Shown: piece by piece, positions 5,083 through 13,201 of the stretch
How positions within the stretch are numbered: the stretch's first letter is position 1
Layout of the letters: the number at the start of each line of letters is the position of its first letter
Virus record (IMG/VR): IMGVR_UViG_3300020197_000131
Span: 1-26,760 of that record
Origin: a virus
DNA: 26,760 nt
Reading direction: 5' to 3' (one strand)
Program-made: the position numbers and the translations under genes
Notes under the pieces: generated by a model
Seen by the model: the letters and a program-made list of their open reading frames with translations, nothing else
Database searches by the model: none
What the model was told of the DNA's origin: nothing

Positions 5083-6469
5083 ACTGTGTCTGCTGACCGC
5101 CCAGAGCAGCCAGACAGGCGTATTGCAGCGCGTCTGCGGGGTGACTGTGTTCATCTTTCTCTGGAAGAGGCTTACGCCTACCGTCTCGGGTTTTCGCGAA
5201 CTTATAGCCGCCAGATAAAGCACGTACCAATTTGGGGCACCTTGAGCCGTCGATCAAAATCGCGGCTTCTCCGCCGCGCTGTTCGAGGAACCACGTCTCG
5301 CAAGCGCGAAGCCGTGCGTCAACATCGTTTGTGGGCGCGGGGAATGCGTCGAACCCGTTCCGTTTGAGCAGATCGAAGCTGGTTTCCTCGTATAGCGACG
5401 ACTTGGCGATACCGGCAGGGTCACCGACGATGGCCTTGGTGTGGGCACGGTAGCGGTCACTGGTCAGTAGTGGCCGCAGTGCCGTCTGGATGTGTTTCTC
5501 CAGACCGATATTTTCGGCTGGTACTTCTCCAAGCACCAGCAATTGCCCTTTATGGTTGGGTTGGCAGATGATCGACCATGGATCGCGGCCAAAGTCCTGT
5601 CCGATAAGCAGAAAATGCCCCGGAGCGGGCCAAAGTTCCGGTTTCACGTGAAACGATTTAACGAAACTGTCTCTGAAGACAGCCATTCCGGCAGGATCGT
5701 CGCCAAAAAGTGCGTGGACGTAGCGTTTCACCCAGTTCTGGTTGATCGAACCGCTGGCCAGCTTTTCGTAATACTTCCGGCCTTGGGCAACTCGCTCCGG
5801 ATCATTGAAAGGCAGTGCGAGTGTAGCGGGGTTCTGGTTCAGCCAGTTGAGGTTTTCGGCTTCCGGGGTCAAACCACCGGGCTGGTAGTACATCGCCCAG
5901 TCTTCCGGTGTAGCGACCTCCATGAAATTGTACCAGTCCGAGCCTTCTTCCGGAAAGTTGGTGTCTGCGATCACTCCCTTCCACGTGCAGCCGCCCAGTT
6001 TGGGGCCGGGGAAGCGTCCGCAGCGCCCGCTGAGCGGGTCGATCAGGGACAGGTCGATTTCGATGCACTCGTTTATCCACGTCCCTGTTAATTGCGAGGA
6101 TAACAGTCGCCGCTGGTCGTCAACGTTCTCCAGAGGGATCATCAGCCACTCGGAGCGCACGTCCCCGAAAGTGACGAAAATCGTGTGTTCTGTGACCTTG
6201 TATTGGCAAATTCCGCGCAGACCTTGCAAAATGTCCTTCAAAACTGTCTCGCGAAGCTGTTTCAGCGTTTGACGGACAATTGCGAACCGGGTGTACCGGT
6301 AGCCATCGGGGGCTTTTTCCTGATTGCAGGCCCTGCGAAGCAACTCAAAAATGCAGGCCAGTGTCTTGCCGCTACCAACTGGACCGGCGATCAGCCGTCC
6401 GAACGCCTCACTGTTCATGAACCGCGAGCAGGTCGGGCTGGCCTCGTACTCGATCTTGATGTCATCCAC
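5009..6469 (-). CDS. terL: Terminase large subunit
   Basis: 486 residues, normal length for a large terminase. It is the ATP-driven motor and nuclease that packages DNA through the portal. Walker A is GPVGSGKT (29-36) and the Walker B-like segment is TWINE (130-134). The C-terminal nuclease domain starts around LIGQDFGRDP (about 290) with its metal-binding Asp, and ends with HSHPADALQYACLA (441-454), whose Asp446 is typical of the RuvC-like fold. The start is GTG at 6469; the in-frame ATG alternatives lie deeper. It is preceded by the dyad with GGAG 9 bases upstream. It follows the small subunit gene with a 6-base gap. It is encoded opposite to all other head genes and is convergent with the early set. 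Confidence 0.95.
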   Translation of the reverse strand: MDDIKIEYEASPTCSRFMNSEAFGRLIAGPVGSGKTLACIFELLRRACNQEKAPDGYRYTRFAIVRQTLKQLRETVLKDILQGLRGICQYKVTEHTIFVTFGDVRSEWLMIPLENVDDQRRLLSSQLTGTWINECIEIDLSLIDPLSGRCGRFPGPKLGGCTWKGVIADTNFPEEGSDWYNFMEVATPEDWAMYYQPGGLTPEAENLNWLNQNPATLALPFNDPERVAQGRKYYEKLASGSINQNWVKRYVHALFGDDPAGMAVFRDSFVKSFHVKPELWPAPGHFLLIGQDFGRDPWSIICQPNHKGQLLVLGEVPAENIGLEKHIQTALRPLLTSDRYRAHTKAIVGDPAGIAKSSLYEETSFDLLKRNGFDAFPAPTNDVDARLRACETWFLEQRGGEAAILIDGSRCPKLVRALSGGYKFAKTRDGRRKPLPEKDEHSHPADALQYACLAALGGQQTQFIARRIGSQRNPVARQAPPVSAWT

Positions 6470-6475
6470 GATTTA

Positions 6476-6489
6476 TCACTCCGAAGTGA
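6476..6489. promoter_or_regulatory. Repeated dyad, TCACTTCGGAGTGA on the minus strand
   Basis: Read leftward it spans the end of the terS gene, whose TGA stop (6478-6476) is the last three bases of the dyad, and it provides GGAG for the GTG start of terL. The same 14-mer in the opposite orientation precedes the gene at 25199. Confidence 0.75.
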
Positions 6490-7045
6490 CTACTTCCTCA
6501 AAAAACTCAAACGCGTCGGCGGTCGGGTTCGGGGCGAACTCTTCCTCCCAGTCGAAGTCGATCACATCAGGATCGCTTTCCTGAAGCACCTCCTGCTCAA
6601 TGACTTGTGCGTCGCCGTCATACCCGACGTTCGTCTCACCGATCTTGATGTTGATGGTGACCCTTCCGGCAATGTCGCCAATCACCTTCTCCTGTGCTTC
6701 GAGGCCGGAGAACTTGCCCAGCAGCTTGATCAGTTCGTTCTTGTTCGAGAAACTTTCATTGGTGCTGTGCAGCAGCTTATAGCCTTCTTCAAGCCATTCT
6801 TCGATCAGCGTTGCCGACTTGAGGCGGATACGGGTGTTGGTGTTCGTGGCTGAATGCCAGTTCTGGCGCTCGGTTTCCACAAGCTCCTTGAATCGGGGCC
6901 ACTCCTGAAGCTGGTCCCAGACCTCTTCGGTGATCTGGTATCGGGCTAGGATATCCGCGATGGGGTAGTGGTCGATTGCCACCTCACGGGCAAGCTTGAC
7001 CACGTTGATATCCCGCCCTAAGTCTAGGGGTGCGATGGCATTCAT
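6476..7045 (-). CDS. terS: Terminase small subunit, putative
   Basis: 189 residues. Residues about 10-55 look like an HTH-type DNA-binding segment (LAREVAIDHYPIADILARYQITEEVWDQL). A long helical middle (about 60-115) is typical of the oligomerisation region, and the tail is strongly acidic (DPDVIDFDWEEEF and on). This order and size suit small terminases that recognise the packaging site and hand DNA to the large subunit. Position immediately upstream of terL on the same strand is the main support. AGGTG sits upstream of the ATG, and a minus-strand promoter lies about 40 bases further up. Confidence 0.75.
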   Translation of the reverse strand: MNAIAPLDLGRDINVVKLAREVAIDHYPIADILARYQITEEVWDQLQEWPRFKELVETERQNWHSATNTNTRIRLKSATLIEEWLEEGYKLLHSTNESFSNKNELIKLLGKFSGLEAQEKVIGDIAGRVTINIKIGETNVGYDGDAQVIEQEVLQESDPDVIDFDWEEEFAPNPTADAFEFFEEVVTSE

Positions 7046-7055
7046 GGTACACCTA

Positions 7056-7084
7056 TTGACAGGTGGCTAAAATAGTGCTATCCC
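7056..7084 (+). promoter_or_regulatory. Promoter candidate for the portal/head genes
   Basis: TTGACA at 7056-7061, a 17-base spacer, and TATCCC at 7079-7084, preceded by TGC as an extended -10. The perfect -35 and extended -10 offset a weak -10 hexamer. The predicted start is about 30 bases before the portal ATG. It overlaps the divergent terS promoter region. Confidence 0.5.
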
Positions 7085-7085
7085 T

Positions 7086-7114
7086 AGTGTACCCCAATCC
7101 TGTCCACGCGTCAA
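7086..7114 (-). promoter_or_regulatory. Promoter for the terminase genes (leftward)
   Basis: On the minus strand: TTGACG (7114-7109), exactly 17 bases, then TACACT (7091-7086). Each hexamer matches the sigma70 consensus at four or more positions. It points at the terS ATG at 7045. With the rightward candidate at 7056-7084 it makes a compact divergent promoter region of only 76 bases between genes. Confidence 0.6.
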
Positions 7115-7121
7115 ATCAGGC

Positions 7122-9272
7122 ATGATCGAAGCGATCCCGACCACTGTCTCGACGCATCCAACGCGCCCCGCACTGCGCGTGATTGGAGGCACGGCCCTCT
7201 CCCAGATGTACGATGAACGGGACCGTGCCGAGGCTGAACGCAAGAAGCGCGATGCCGTCGTGAACGACCCGGTTATGACTGACCTGTCGTCATACGTCGG
7301 CACTCAATATGAAATTTTCGCTAACCACCGCACAACGAACGCTGGCTGGGCCAATAGGCTGTTATCGGCGCTTCGGACCTTCAACGGTCAGTACGATGGT
7401 GCTAAACTGGCAGCGATACGCCAGTTCGGCGGCAGTGAAGTCTACCCCCGCATAATCGCGATGAAATGTCGCGGAGCCACGTCCCTGCTCAGAGACGTGT
7501 ACCTGTCATCGGAGCGGGCTTGGGGGATTGCGCCCCCGGCTGACCCCGATGTACCGGTTGAAATCCAGCAAGCTATCCAGCAGCTTGTCATAATGGAAAT
7601 CACCAAGCTGGCACAGGCAGGCCAGCCGGTGGACCAGTCGGCGGCGCGGTCGCGAGCCAGCAACCTGTTCTTGGCGGCGCGGGAGGCCGAGAAGGTCAAC
7701 GCCAAGCGGCGGGCCAAGCTGACTGAAGAGAAGATCGAGGAAATCTTCGTGGAAGGGGGCCTGTACACCGCCCTCTCCGAGTTTCTGGTCGATCTACCGC
7801 TGTTCCCGTTCGCCTGCATCAAGGGGCCGGAAGTGCGGGTGGTCCCGCAGGTGCGGTTTATGAACGGAACCGCACAGGTGACCCAGCAGCCGAAGCTGTT
7901 CTGGTATCGGGTTTCCCCGTTCGACCTGTACTGGACGCCGGGGGCGTCAAGCATCGAGCAGGCTGACGTGATCGAGCGCGGCAGGATTACCCGCGCCGAA
8001 CTCAACGACTGTCTCGACCTTCCCGGCTACAAACAGGAGGCTGTGAGGGGTGTTCTGGATGAATACGGGGCGGGGGGCATAGCTGACGACTGGGACTACA
8101 CCGACACGGAGCGGGCGCTGTTCGAGAACCGCGAGAACCCGCGCTGGAACCGTTCGGGCATGATGAACACCATGCGGTTCACCGGGAACATCCAAGGCAA
8201 GATGCTCTTGGACTACGGCATGGACGACCCGGCCATCGTCGCGGACCCGCTTCGGGACTTCAAAGTGGAACTTTGGAAGATTGGACGCTGGGTGATCAAG
8301 TGCCAGTTGATCCCCAGCCCCCGGCAGCGGCATCCCTATTTCATAACTTCGTTCGAGAAAGTACCGGGAACGCCTGTAGGGAACGGCCTCCCGGATATCC
8401 TGTCGGACATTGAGGAAACCGCAGCAGCCACCCTGCGGGCGCTCGTCAACAACATGAGCATCGCGTCTGGTCCGCAAGTGGTCGTCATGGACGACCGGTT
8501 GGCCCCCGGCGAGAACGGTGAGCAGCTATACCCGTGGAAACGCTGGCACGTGAACAGCGACCCCGTGGGCAACAGCAACTCCCAGCCCCCGATATCGTTC
8601 TTCAACCCGCAGAGCAACGCGCAGGAGCTTCTGGGCGTCTATCAGTCGCTCAACGCAATGGCTGACGATCTGTCTGCCATCCCGAAGTACATGGCCGGGC
8701 AGGGCATGGGCAGCGGTGCTGGACGCACATCGTCTGGTCTTGCCATGCTCATGAACAACGCCGCGAAGATACTCCAGACGGTTGCGGCGAATATCGACCG
8801 GGATATCTTTGAGCAGCTACTGTACTCGCTGTTCGACATGCTGATGCTGACCGACAAGGAAGGTCTGCTGCTTGGTGACGAGAACGTTCAGGTGAAGGGT
8901 GTCAGCGTCGCCATCCAGAAGGAAACCGAGCGGGTACGCCAGCTTGAGTTCATGCAGATCACACAGAACCCGGTTGACGCCCAGATCATCGGTGTTCCGG
9001 GTCGTGCGAGCCTGCTTAGGGCGGTCAGCAGCAACATCGGACTGGACGGCGAAAACATTGTTCCCACGGCTGAAGCCATCGAGCAGCAAATGTTCGCGCA
9101 GGCTCAGCAGGCAGCGGCGGCGCAGGCCCAGACACCGGCAGCCCGTGCCGACGAAAAATCGAGGGCGCTGGACGCACAGGGGCAGGCACCGCCCAGTCCC
9201 GCGCAGCCAGCCCAGCAGCAACCACAAGCGCAACCGAGCGAGCAGCCACGTGCTGACACGGTAGGGTCATAG
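7122..9272 (+). CDS. Portal protein
   Basis: 716 residues, the size expected for a large podovirus-type portal, the dodecameric ring through which DNA enters and leaves the head. The core (about residues 60-620) has the usual order: an N-terminal helical part with VYPRIIAMKCRGATSLLRD, a central wing with LFWYRVSPFDLYWTPGASS and the basic/aromatic strands around YFITSFEKVPGTPVGNGLPDIL, and the conserved-type helix ALVNNMSIASGPQVVV. SAIPKYMAGQGMGSGAGRTSSGLAMLMN follows around 522-550. The C-terminal ~90 residues are Gln/Ala/Pro-rich and likely disordered. The start has only a weak ribosome binding site. It is the first head gene behind the divergent promoter. Confidence 0.85.
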   Translation: MIEAIPTTVSTHPTRPALRVIGGTALSQMYDERDRAEAERKKRDAVVNDPVMTDLSSYVGTQYEIFANHRTTNAGWANRLLSALRTFNGQYDGAKLAAIRQFGGSEVYPRIIAMKCRGATSLLRDVYLSSERAWGIAPPADPDVPVEIQQAIQQLVIMEITKLAQAGQPVDQSAARSRASNLFLAAREAEKVNAKRRAKLTEEKIEEIFVEGGLYTALSEFLVDLPLFPFACIKGPEVRVVPQVRFMNGTAQVTQQPKLFWYRVSPFDLYWTPGASSIEQADVIERGRITRAELNDCLDLPGYKQEAVRGVLDEYGAGGIADDWDYTDTERALFENRENPRWNRSGMMNTMRFTGNIQGKMLLDYGMDDPAIVADPLRDFKVELWKIGRWVIKCQLIPSPRQRHPYFITSFEKVPGTPVGNGLPDILSDIEETAAATLRALVNNMSIASGPQVVVMDDRLAPGENGEQLYPWKRWHVNSDPVGNSNSQPPISFFNPQSNAQELLGVYQSLNAMADDLSAIPKYMAGQGMGSGAGRTSSGLAMLMNNAAKILQTVAANIDRDIFEQLLYSLFDMLMLTDKEGLLLGDENVQVKGVSVAIQKETERVRQLEFMQITQNPVDAQIIGVPGRASLLRAVSSNIGLDGENIVPTAEAIEQQMFAQAQQAAAAQAQTPAARADEKSRALDAQGQAPPSPAQPAQQQPQAQPSEQPRADTVGS

Positions 9273-9287
9273 CAACAGGAGACAACC

Positions 9288-9455
9288 ATGCCGCTTTTGC
9301 TTGACAATGAGGACGTGGCGCACACTTTCGTCAGTTCCACGGTGCTGACTACGGTCGTGACCGTTGCCAACTACACCATCGCGGATCATGACGTTCAGGT
9401 CACCGATCTGCTGGGCCGCTCCAGCGCAACGAAGACACTGGCGATTACCGCGTAG
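9288..9455 (+). CDS. Small virion-region protein of 55 residues
   Basis: An ORF of 55 codons, beginning MPLLLDNEDVAHTF and ending SSATKTLAITA. ACAGGAGAC at 9275-9283 is a very good Shine-Dalgarno 5-8 bases before the ATG, and the gene fills the gap behind the portal. It is Thr/Val-rich and probably forms beta strands. Family not recognised. The position between portal and scaffold suggests a small head component or decoration protein, which is inference. Confidence 0.65.
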   Translation: MPLLLDNEDVAHTFVSSTVLTTVVTVANYTIADHDVQVTDLLGRSSATKTLAITA

Positions 9456-9514
9456 TGTACCCGCCGATCTACGCGGGGGAAGTTCTGAAGCAACCGGAAG
9501 AGAGGACTTTGGTC

Positions 9515-9715
9515 ATGAAGGGTAAGAGCAAGAACCGCAGTTCGCCCACGTTCGCCAAGGGCGGCGGTAATTCTATGGTTGGACAGCAGCACGCAGGCCC
9601 GCAGAAGCCGGGCACTACGGCGCACGACATCTCTGGCAGCGGCGGCAAGTGGGCGTCCGGTGGGCGCGGTTGCATGGTCGGCAAGCAGTCGGCGGCACCG
9701 GCCAAGCCCGCCTAA
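9515..9715 (+). CDS. Small basic Gly/Lys-rich protein of 66 residues
   Basis: The ATG at 9515 follows AGAGAGGAC at suitable spacing. A GTG at 9455 in the same frame would extend it by 20 residues but lacks support beyond its overlap with the preceding stop. The product is basic and Gly-rich, with two similar segments (GGNSMVGQQHAGPQKP and GGRGCMVGKQSAAPAKP), suggesting an internal duplication. No recognised domain. It may be a DNA-associated or packaged head protein given its charge and location, but this is speculative. Its stop is immediately followed by the repeated dyad. Confidence 0.6.
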   Translation: MKGKSKNRSSPTFAKGGGNSMVGQQHAGPQKPGTTAHDISGSGGKWASGGRGCMVGKQSAAPAKPA

Positions 9716-9729
9716 TCACTCTGGGGTGA
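9716..9729. promoter_or_regulatory. Repeated dyad, TCACTCTGGGGTGA, with embedded RBS
   Basis: One-base variant of the 1542/15876 version. It begins directly after the TAA of the preceding gene and supplies GGGG 5 bases before the ATG at 9732. The flanks extend the symmetry (TAA before, TAAT after). Confidence 0.7.
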
Positions 9730-9731
9730 TA

Positions 9732-10013
9732 ATGGCGGAACAGGTCAAAGCGGAAGAAAGGCTCGCGCGGTTCGTGGCGGGCCTTTCCCCCCACATGCAA
9801 GTCGAGTTGTGGAACGCTTTGCAGGGATACCACGAACAGTTCTACAACGAGTTGGTCGCAGCATCAGGTGAACAGCTTCCGAGGTCACAGGGCAAGGTGC
9901 AGGCCATTGAGGTTATCAACACGACAATCCGGCACTGCCGGGATATCGTGGAGCGTGTAGACAGAAGGCGGATGGCAAGTTCCCCGCCAAACAATGGGCA
10001 GAAAGTCATATGA
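9732..10013 (+). CDS. Small helical protein upstream of scaffold
   Basis: 93 residues from the ATG after the dyad. A longer frame opens upstream at 9579 but overlaps the preceding gene without a ribosome binding site. The sequence is helix-rich (RLARFVAGLSPHMQVELWNAL and on) with a basic C-terminus. The stop TGA overlaps the start of the scaffold gene (ATGA), indicating translational coupling with head assembly genes. Family not recognised; a head-assembly accessory role is inferred from context only. Confidence 0.65.
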   Translation: MAEQVKAEERLARFVAGLSPHMQVELWNALQGYHEQFYNELVAASGEQLPRSQGKVQAIEVINTTIRHCRDIVERVDRRRMASSPPNNGQKVI

Positions 10014-11107
10014 GTTCTGGTGGGCAGGCCCCGATTGACACGAACGTCGTCATTCCGCGTGGCGTGAAAGCTGCGTCCGAGCGTTCTGAAGCTATTCACA
10101 AGCAGGCGTACAGCACGGGTGAGGCCGCGCCTCCCCAGAACGGCGCTACGCCTCCGCCAGTGGCCGCTACGCCCCCGCCAGCGCCGTCCCCGCCAGCGCC
10201 GCCCCCGGTGGCCGCTACGCCCCCACAGCCACCGCCTGCTCCTGTACCGCCCCCGGAGACAGCGGAGGACTGGAAGCACCGTTACACGTCGTTGAAAGGT
10301 CGTTTCGACCAGCAGGCTGGCCAGCTTGCCAACGCCAACACCCGGCTGACAAGTCTCGAAACGCTCGTGGCTGGCTTGCAGGCACCCAGACAGCCAGCGC
10401 CACAGCCCGCCCCACAGCGCCGCACCAAACGTCTCACTGACGAGGATGTGAAAGAGTACGGCGAGGACTTGATCAAGGTCGTGCAGAAGGCGGCGCTGGA
10501 TGTCGTCGAGCCTGTGCTTGACCAGCGGGTGACTGGCCTGCGCACGGAAGTGCAAGGCAAGATCGACACGGTTGCTGCAAAGGCGACCAGTGCCGAGCGT
10601 GAGAGTGCCAACAGCGCCCACCAGCGTCTGCTGGACTATCTGGACAAGAACCTGAACACTTGGAGGCAGATCAACCATCATCCCAAGTTCCACACGTGGC
10701 TCTCCTTGACAGACCCACTGAGTGGTGCTATACGTAAGAACCTGTTGAACGATGCAGTCGCCAGAGGCGATGCCTCCCGAGCACTGACGTTCTACAAGGC
10801 GTTTCTAGCTGAAGAAGGTGTACCGGCCCCTGCAAACGGCAATGGTCAACTACAGCCCCCACCCACTCCCCCAGCGGGTAATGGCAACGGAACTGGAATT
10901 GACCTTGCATCGTTGGCGGCACCGGGCAGACCGGCAGCATCGGGCACAGCCCCCACGGCCCCCGACAGTGGTAGCGGTGAAATAATCACTCGCGCTCAAA
11001 TCTCTACTTTCTACGCCAACAAGAACCGTGGGATGTACTCGCCTGAAGAGGCGGCGAGGCTCGAAGCGGAAGTCTTCAAGGCAGGCAGAGAAGGGCGCGT
11101 TCGTTAA
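10010..11107 (+). CDS. Capsid scaffolding protein, putative
   Basis: 365 residues immediately before the major capsid gene. Residues 41-82 are almost pure Pro/Ala repeats. Residues 84-123 form a likely coiled coil (HRYTSLKGRFDQQAGQLANA). The central region about 185-270 carries a helical pattern seen in podovirus scaffold proteins: LNTWRQINHHPKFHTWLSL, then RGDASRALTFYKAFLAEEG. A second Pro/Gly linker precedes a short helical C-terminus (ARLEAEVFKAGREGRVR), where many scaffolds bind the coat. Order portal, scaffold, coat is the strongest support. It would direct prohead assembly and be removed before packaging. Confidence 0.75.
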   Translation: MSSGGQAPIDTNVVIPRGVKAASERSEAIHKQAYSTGEAAPPQNGATPPPVAATPPPAPSPPAPPPVAATPPQPPPAPVPPPETAEDWKHRYTSLKGRFDQQAGQLANANTRLTSLETLVAGLQAPRQPAPQPAPQRRTKRLTDEDVKEYGEDLIKVVQKAALDVVEPVLDQRVTGLRTEVQGKIDTVAAKATSAERESANSAHQRLLDYLDKNLNTWRQINHHPKFHTWLSLTDPLSGAIRKNLLNDAVARGDASRALTFYKAFLAEEGVPAPANGNGQLQPPPTPPAGNGNGTGIDLASLAAPGRPAASGTAPTAPDSGSGEIITRAQISTFYANKNRGMYSPEEAARLEAEVFKAGREGRVR

Positions 11108-11128
11108 CTCTCGGAATGGGGACTGAAA

Positions 11129-12124
11129 ATGGCCTTTGGCGTCGCAACAGGGGGTACGACCCCTCCGATTTGGCCTACCGGTTCGTCCGGTAACGGCCTC
11201 TCAGCAGCCGGGTTCATCCCGGAAATCTGGTCTGGGAAACTCATTGAAAAGTTCTACCACTCCACCGTCCTCGGCGCGATCAGCAATACCGACTACGAGG
11301 GCGAGATCAGGAACTACGGCGACAAGGTGATCATCCGCACCAAGCCGACGATCACCATCAACGACTATCTTGCAGATGGCCTGCTCGCCGTTCAGCGGCC
11401 CGCTGGCAACTTCGTGGAACTCAACATCGACAAGGCGAAATACTTCAACACGGCGCTCGACGACGTGATGGAGAAGCAGTCGGATATCAACAATCTGTCT
11501 CTCTGGGCGGACGACGCTGCGGAGCAGATGAAGATCAAGATCGACACCGACGTGCTCCTTGGAATGCTCACTGCTTGTGCGTCGGCCAACCGTGGCACAA
11601 CGGCGGGCGCAATCTCGGCGGATGTCAATCTCGGCGTCACGAGCACCCCACTTGCGGTGGTTCCTCGGTCGCCGGGGGTTGGCGAAGTCGAAATCGTGGA
11701 CGTTCTCCTTCGTCTCGGACAGGTCCTCGACGAACAGAACATCCCCGAGAGCGGCAGGTGGGCGATCCTTCCGGCGTGGGCCGGGACCATGATCAAGATG
11801 TCCGAGATGCGGCAGGTGTACCTCACTGGCGACAGTGTGACCATGCTGCGCAACGGGCGTCTCGGCATGATCGACCGCTTCACCATCTACATCAGCAACC
11901 TGCTCCCGAAGGGACCGATCACCGGCCCTCCGGCGCTGGCGGCTGGTGAGTGGGTCATCTACGCGGGGCACCCCCACGGGCTGACCTTCGCGAGCCAGAT
12001 GACCAACGTCGAGACGATGCGCTCGGAGATGTCGTTCGCGAACCTTCTTCGCGGGCTTCAGGTCTACGGGTGGAAAATTCTCGACAGCATTGCTCTCGCA
12101 CAGGCCGTCGTCACCAAGGCGTAG
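11129..12124 (+). CDS. Major capsid protein
   Basis: 331 residues. The sequence has features typical of podovirus coat proteins with an HK97-like fold: an N-terminal arm with FIPEIWSGKLIEKFYHSTVL, a strand-rich part IRNYGDKVIIRTKPTITIND, the helix WADDAAEQMKIKIDTDVLLGM, and the C-terminal domain RWAILPAWAGTMIKMSEMRQ then IYISNLLPKG and YAGHPHGLTFASQMTNVET. Codon use is strongly biased to C/G-ending codons, as expected for the most abundant virion protein. GGGGAC upstream is an acceptable ribosome binding site. It follows the scaffold gene by 21 bases. Confidence 0.85.
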   Translation: MAFGVATGGTTPPIWPTGSSGNGLSAAGFIPEIWSGKLIEKFYHSTVLGAISNTDYEGEIRNYGDKVIIRTKPTITINDYLADGLLAVQRPAGNFVELNIDKAKYFNTALDDVMEKQSDINNLSLWADDAAEQMKIKIDTDVLLGMLTACASANRGTTAGAISADVNLGVTSTPLAVVPRSPGVGEVEIVDVLLRLGQVLDEQNIPESGRWAILPAWAGTMIKMSEMRQVYLTGDSVTMLRNGRLGMIDRFTIYISNLLPKGPITGPPALAAGEWVIYAGHPHGLTFASQMTNVETMRSEMSFANLLRGLQVYGWKILDSIALAQAVVTKA

Positions 12125-12148
12125 CATCACTGACGCCTATGGGGCAGG

Positions 12149-12178
12149 GGGAGTGGTGGTTCACTCACCGGCACTCCC
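12149..12178 (+). terminator. Stem-loop after the coat gene, possible attenuator
   Basis: GGGAGTG (12149-12155) pairs with CACTCCC (12172-12178), with a shorter GTG/CAC pairing inside the loop. It lies in the 85-base gap behind the major capsid gene. No T-run follows. The arms contain the half-site words GAGTG and CACTC of the repeated dyad, so it may also be a degenerate second operator next to 12181. Confidence 0.35.
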
Positions 12179-12180
12179 TC

Positions 12181-12194
12181 TCACTCCAGAGTGA
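12181..12194. promoter_or_regulatory. Repeated dyad, TCACTCCAGAGTGA
   Basis: Reverse complement of the 1542/15876 version and identical to the intragenic copy at 18235. It lies 16 bases before the ATG at 12210, which has its own Shine-Dalgarno (GAGGGCGG), so here the dyad is not needed for ribosome binding. Confidence 0.75.
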
Positions 12195-12209
12195 TTATTC
12201 GAGGGCGGC

Positions 12210-12587
12210 ATGGCGAACGCGCTGGACACAGTTGCGGATTACGTGCAGCAGGCACGGGTGCTCCTTCAGGACACCTATGGGCCTGCTTACCGCTATGCAT
12301 CCATCGACATAGTGATGGCATTGAACCTTGGGCTGATGCGGGCGCGTCAGCTTCGAGCCGATTTGTTCATTCTCACCGATGGCGTGGTCCCGTATTTTAA
12401 TCAGGAAAATGCCTCACCTGTGCCGTTTGAAGTGATGTATCGGCAAGGGCTGCTCAACTGGATCATAGGGCAGATCGAACTCCGCGACGCTGAAGGTAGC
12501 CAAGATGACCGGGCTGCTGCCTTGCAGAACGCCTTCGTCGCCCAGCTTACTGCCGGTAATGTCGATGTGAACGCTGGAGGCGGGTAA
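12210..12587 (+). CDS. Head-tail adaptor candidate
   Basis: 125 residues, mostly helical, starting MANALDTVADYVQQARVLLQD. The pattern of a four-helix small protein directly behind the coat gene (DTYGPAYRYASIDIVMALNL and LNWIIGQIELRDAEG) matches a family of phage adaptor proteins that join portal and tail. The start follows GAGGGCGG. Its stop overlaps the next ATG by one base (TAATG). Assignment rests on position and helical pattern rather than a diagnostic motif. Confidence 0.6.
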   Translation: MANALDTVADYVQQARVLLQDTYGPAYRYASIDIVMALNLGLMRARQLRADLFILTDGVVPYFNQENASPVPFEVMYRQGLLNWIIGQIELRDAEGSQDDRAAALQNAFVAQLTAGNVDVNAGGG

Positions 12588-13201
12588 TGGACTACATCAC
12601 CCGGATCATGGCGAACGCACGTACCAGACTGACTGGAGTGGTTGACGACGCACTCCGTATGGGGCTGTTCGAGGCAGTAGACGAATTTTGCCGTGAGACA
12701 GACATATGGCAGGAAGATATTGCGTTCGACACGGTGACGTACACTCCTGATCTGGTCTACGATCTGGTCCCGACCGAAGGGACGATACTTCGGCTTATTG
12801 CGCTTAAAGTAACTGGGCAGACAGGTTCTCTGAATGGCACAATGCGCGTTCCGGGTGAGCTAAAGATAAGCTCAATGTTGAACGCTGATGTCAACGTGAC
12901 CGCTACTGTCAGTCTGTCTCCAATCGACCCGGTAGAGGTTGGTAGTGAATTTCCTGTGATTGACGCGTGGATTTGGCAGCGGCACTTTACTGCGCTGACT
13001 GACGGGTTGATTATGAAAATGGCGTCGCAAGTGGACAAGCCCTACACCAGTGGTACGCTTGTTGAGTACCATGGCAGGCGGTTCCGCAATGCGATTGGTG
13101 TGGCCCGTGCCGACAACATCAAAGCCAACTTGGCTGATGGGCAGGCGTGGCAGTTCCCTGACTTTGCCGCGCAACGTAACTCAAGCACTCAGGTAACCTG
13201 A
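12587..13201 (+). CDS. Second head-tail connector or tail accessory protein
   Basis: 204 residues. The N-terminus is helical (MDYITRIMANARTRLTGVVDDALRMGLFEAVDEFCRETDIW). A beta-rich middle (LVYDLVPTEGTILRLIALKV, and on) and a C-terminal helical part (WIWQRHFTALTDGLIMKMASQ) follow. This architecture, helical arm with an inserted beta domain, recurs in podovirus tail-tube or gatekeeper proteins placed between adaptor and fibre genes. Ribosome binding uses GGAGGCGGG at the end of the preceding gene. Start and stop overlap both neighbours by one base, so the genes 12210-14811 are probably coupled. Confidence 0.6.
   Translation: MDYITRIMANARTRLTGVVDDALRMGLFEAVDEFCRETDIWQEDIAFDTVTYTPDLVYDLVPTEGTILRLIALKVTGQTGSLNGTMRVPGELKISSMLNADVNVTATVSLSPIDPVEVGSEFPVIDAWIWQRHFTALTDGLIMKMASQVDKPYTSGTLVEYHGRRFRNAIGVARADNIKANLADGQAWQFPDFAAQRNSSTQVT

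Noticed and set aside
5492-6853. Rightward ORFs of 199 and 222 codons in the terminase region
   Set aside because: Antisense to terL/terS, whose Walker and nuclease motifs establish the coding strand.
10980-10994. AATAATCACTCGCGCTC as another dyad copy
   Set aside because: Only the left arm and flank match; the right arm is absent and it lies inside the scaffold gene.
11201-12130. 309-codon antisense ORF opposite the capsid gene
   Set aside because: By-product of strong G/C third-position bias in the major capsid gene.
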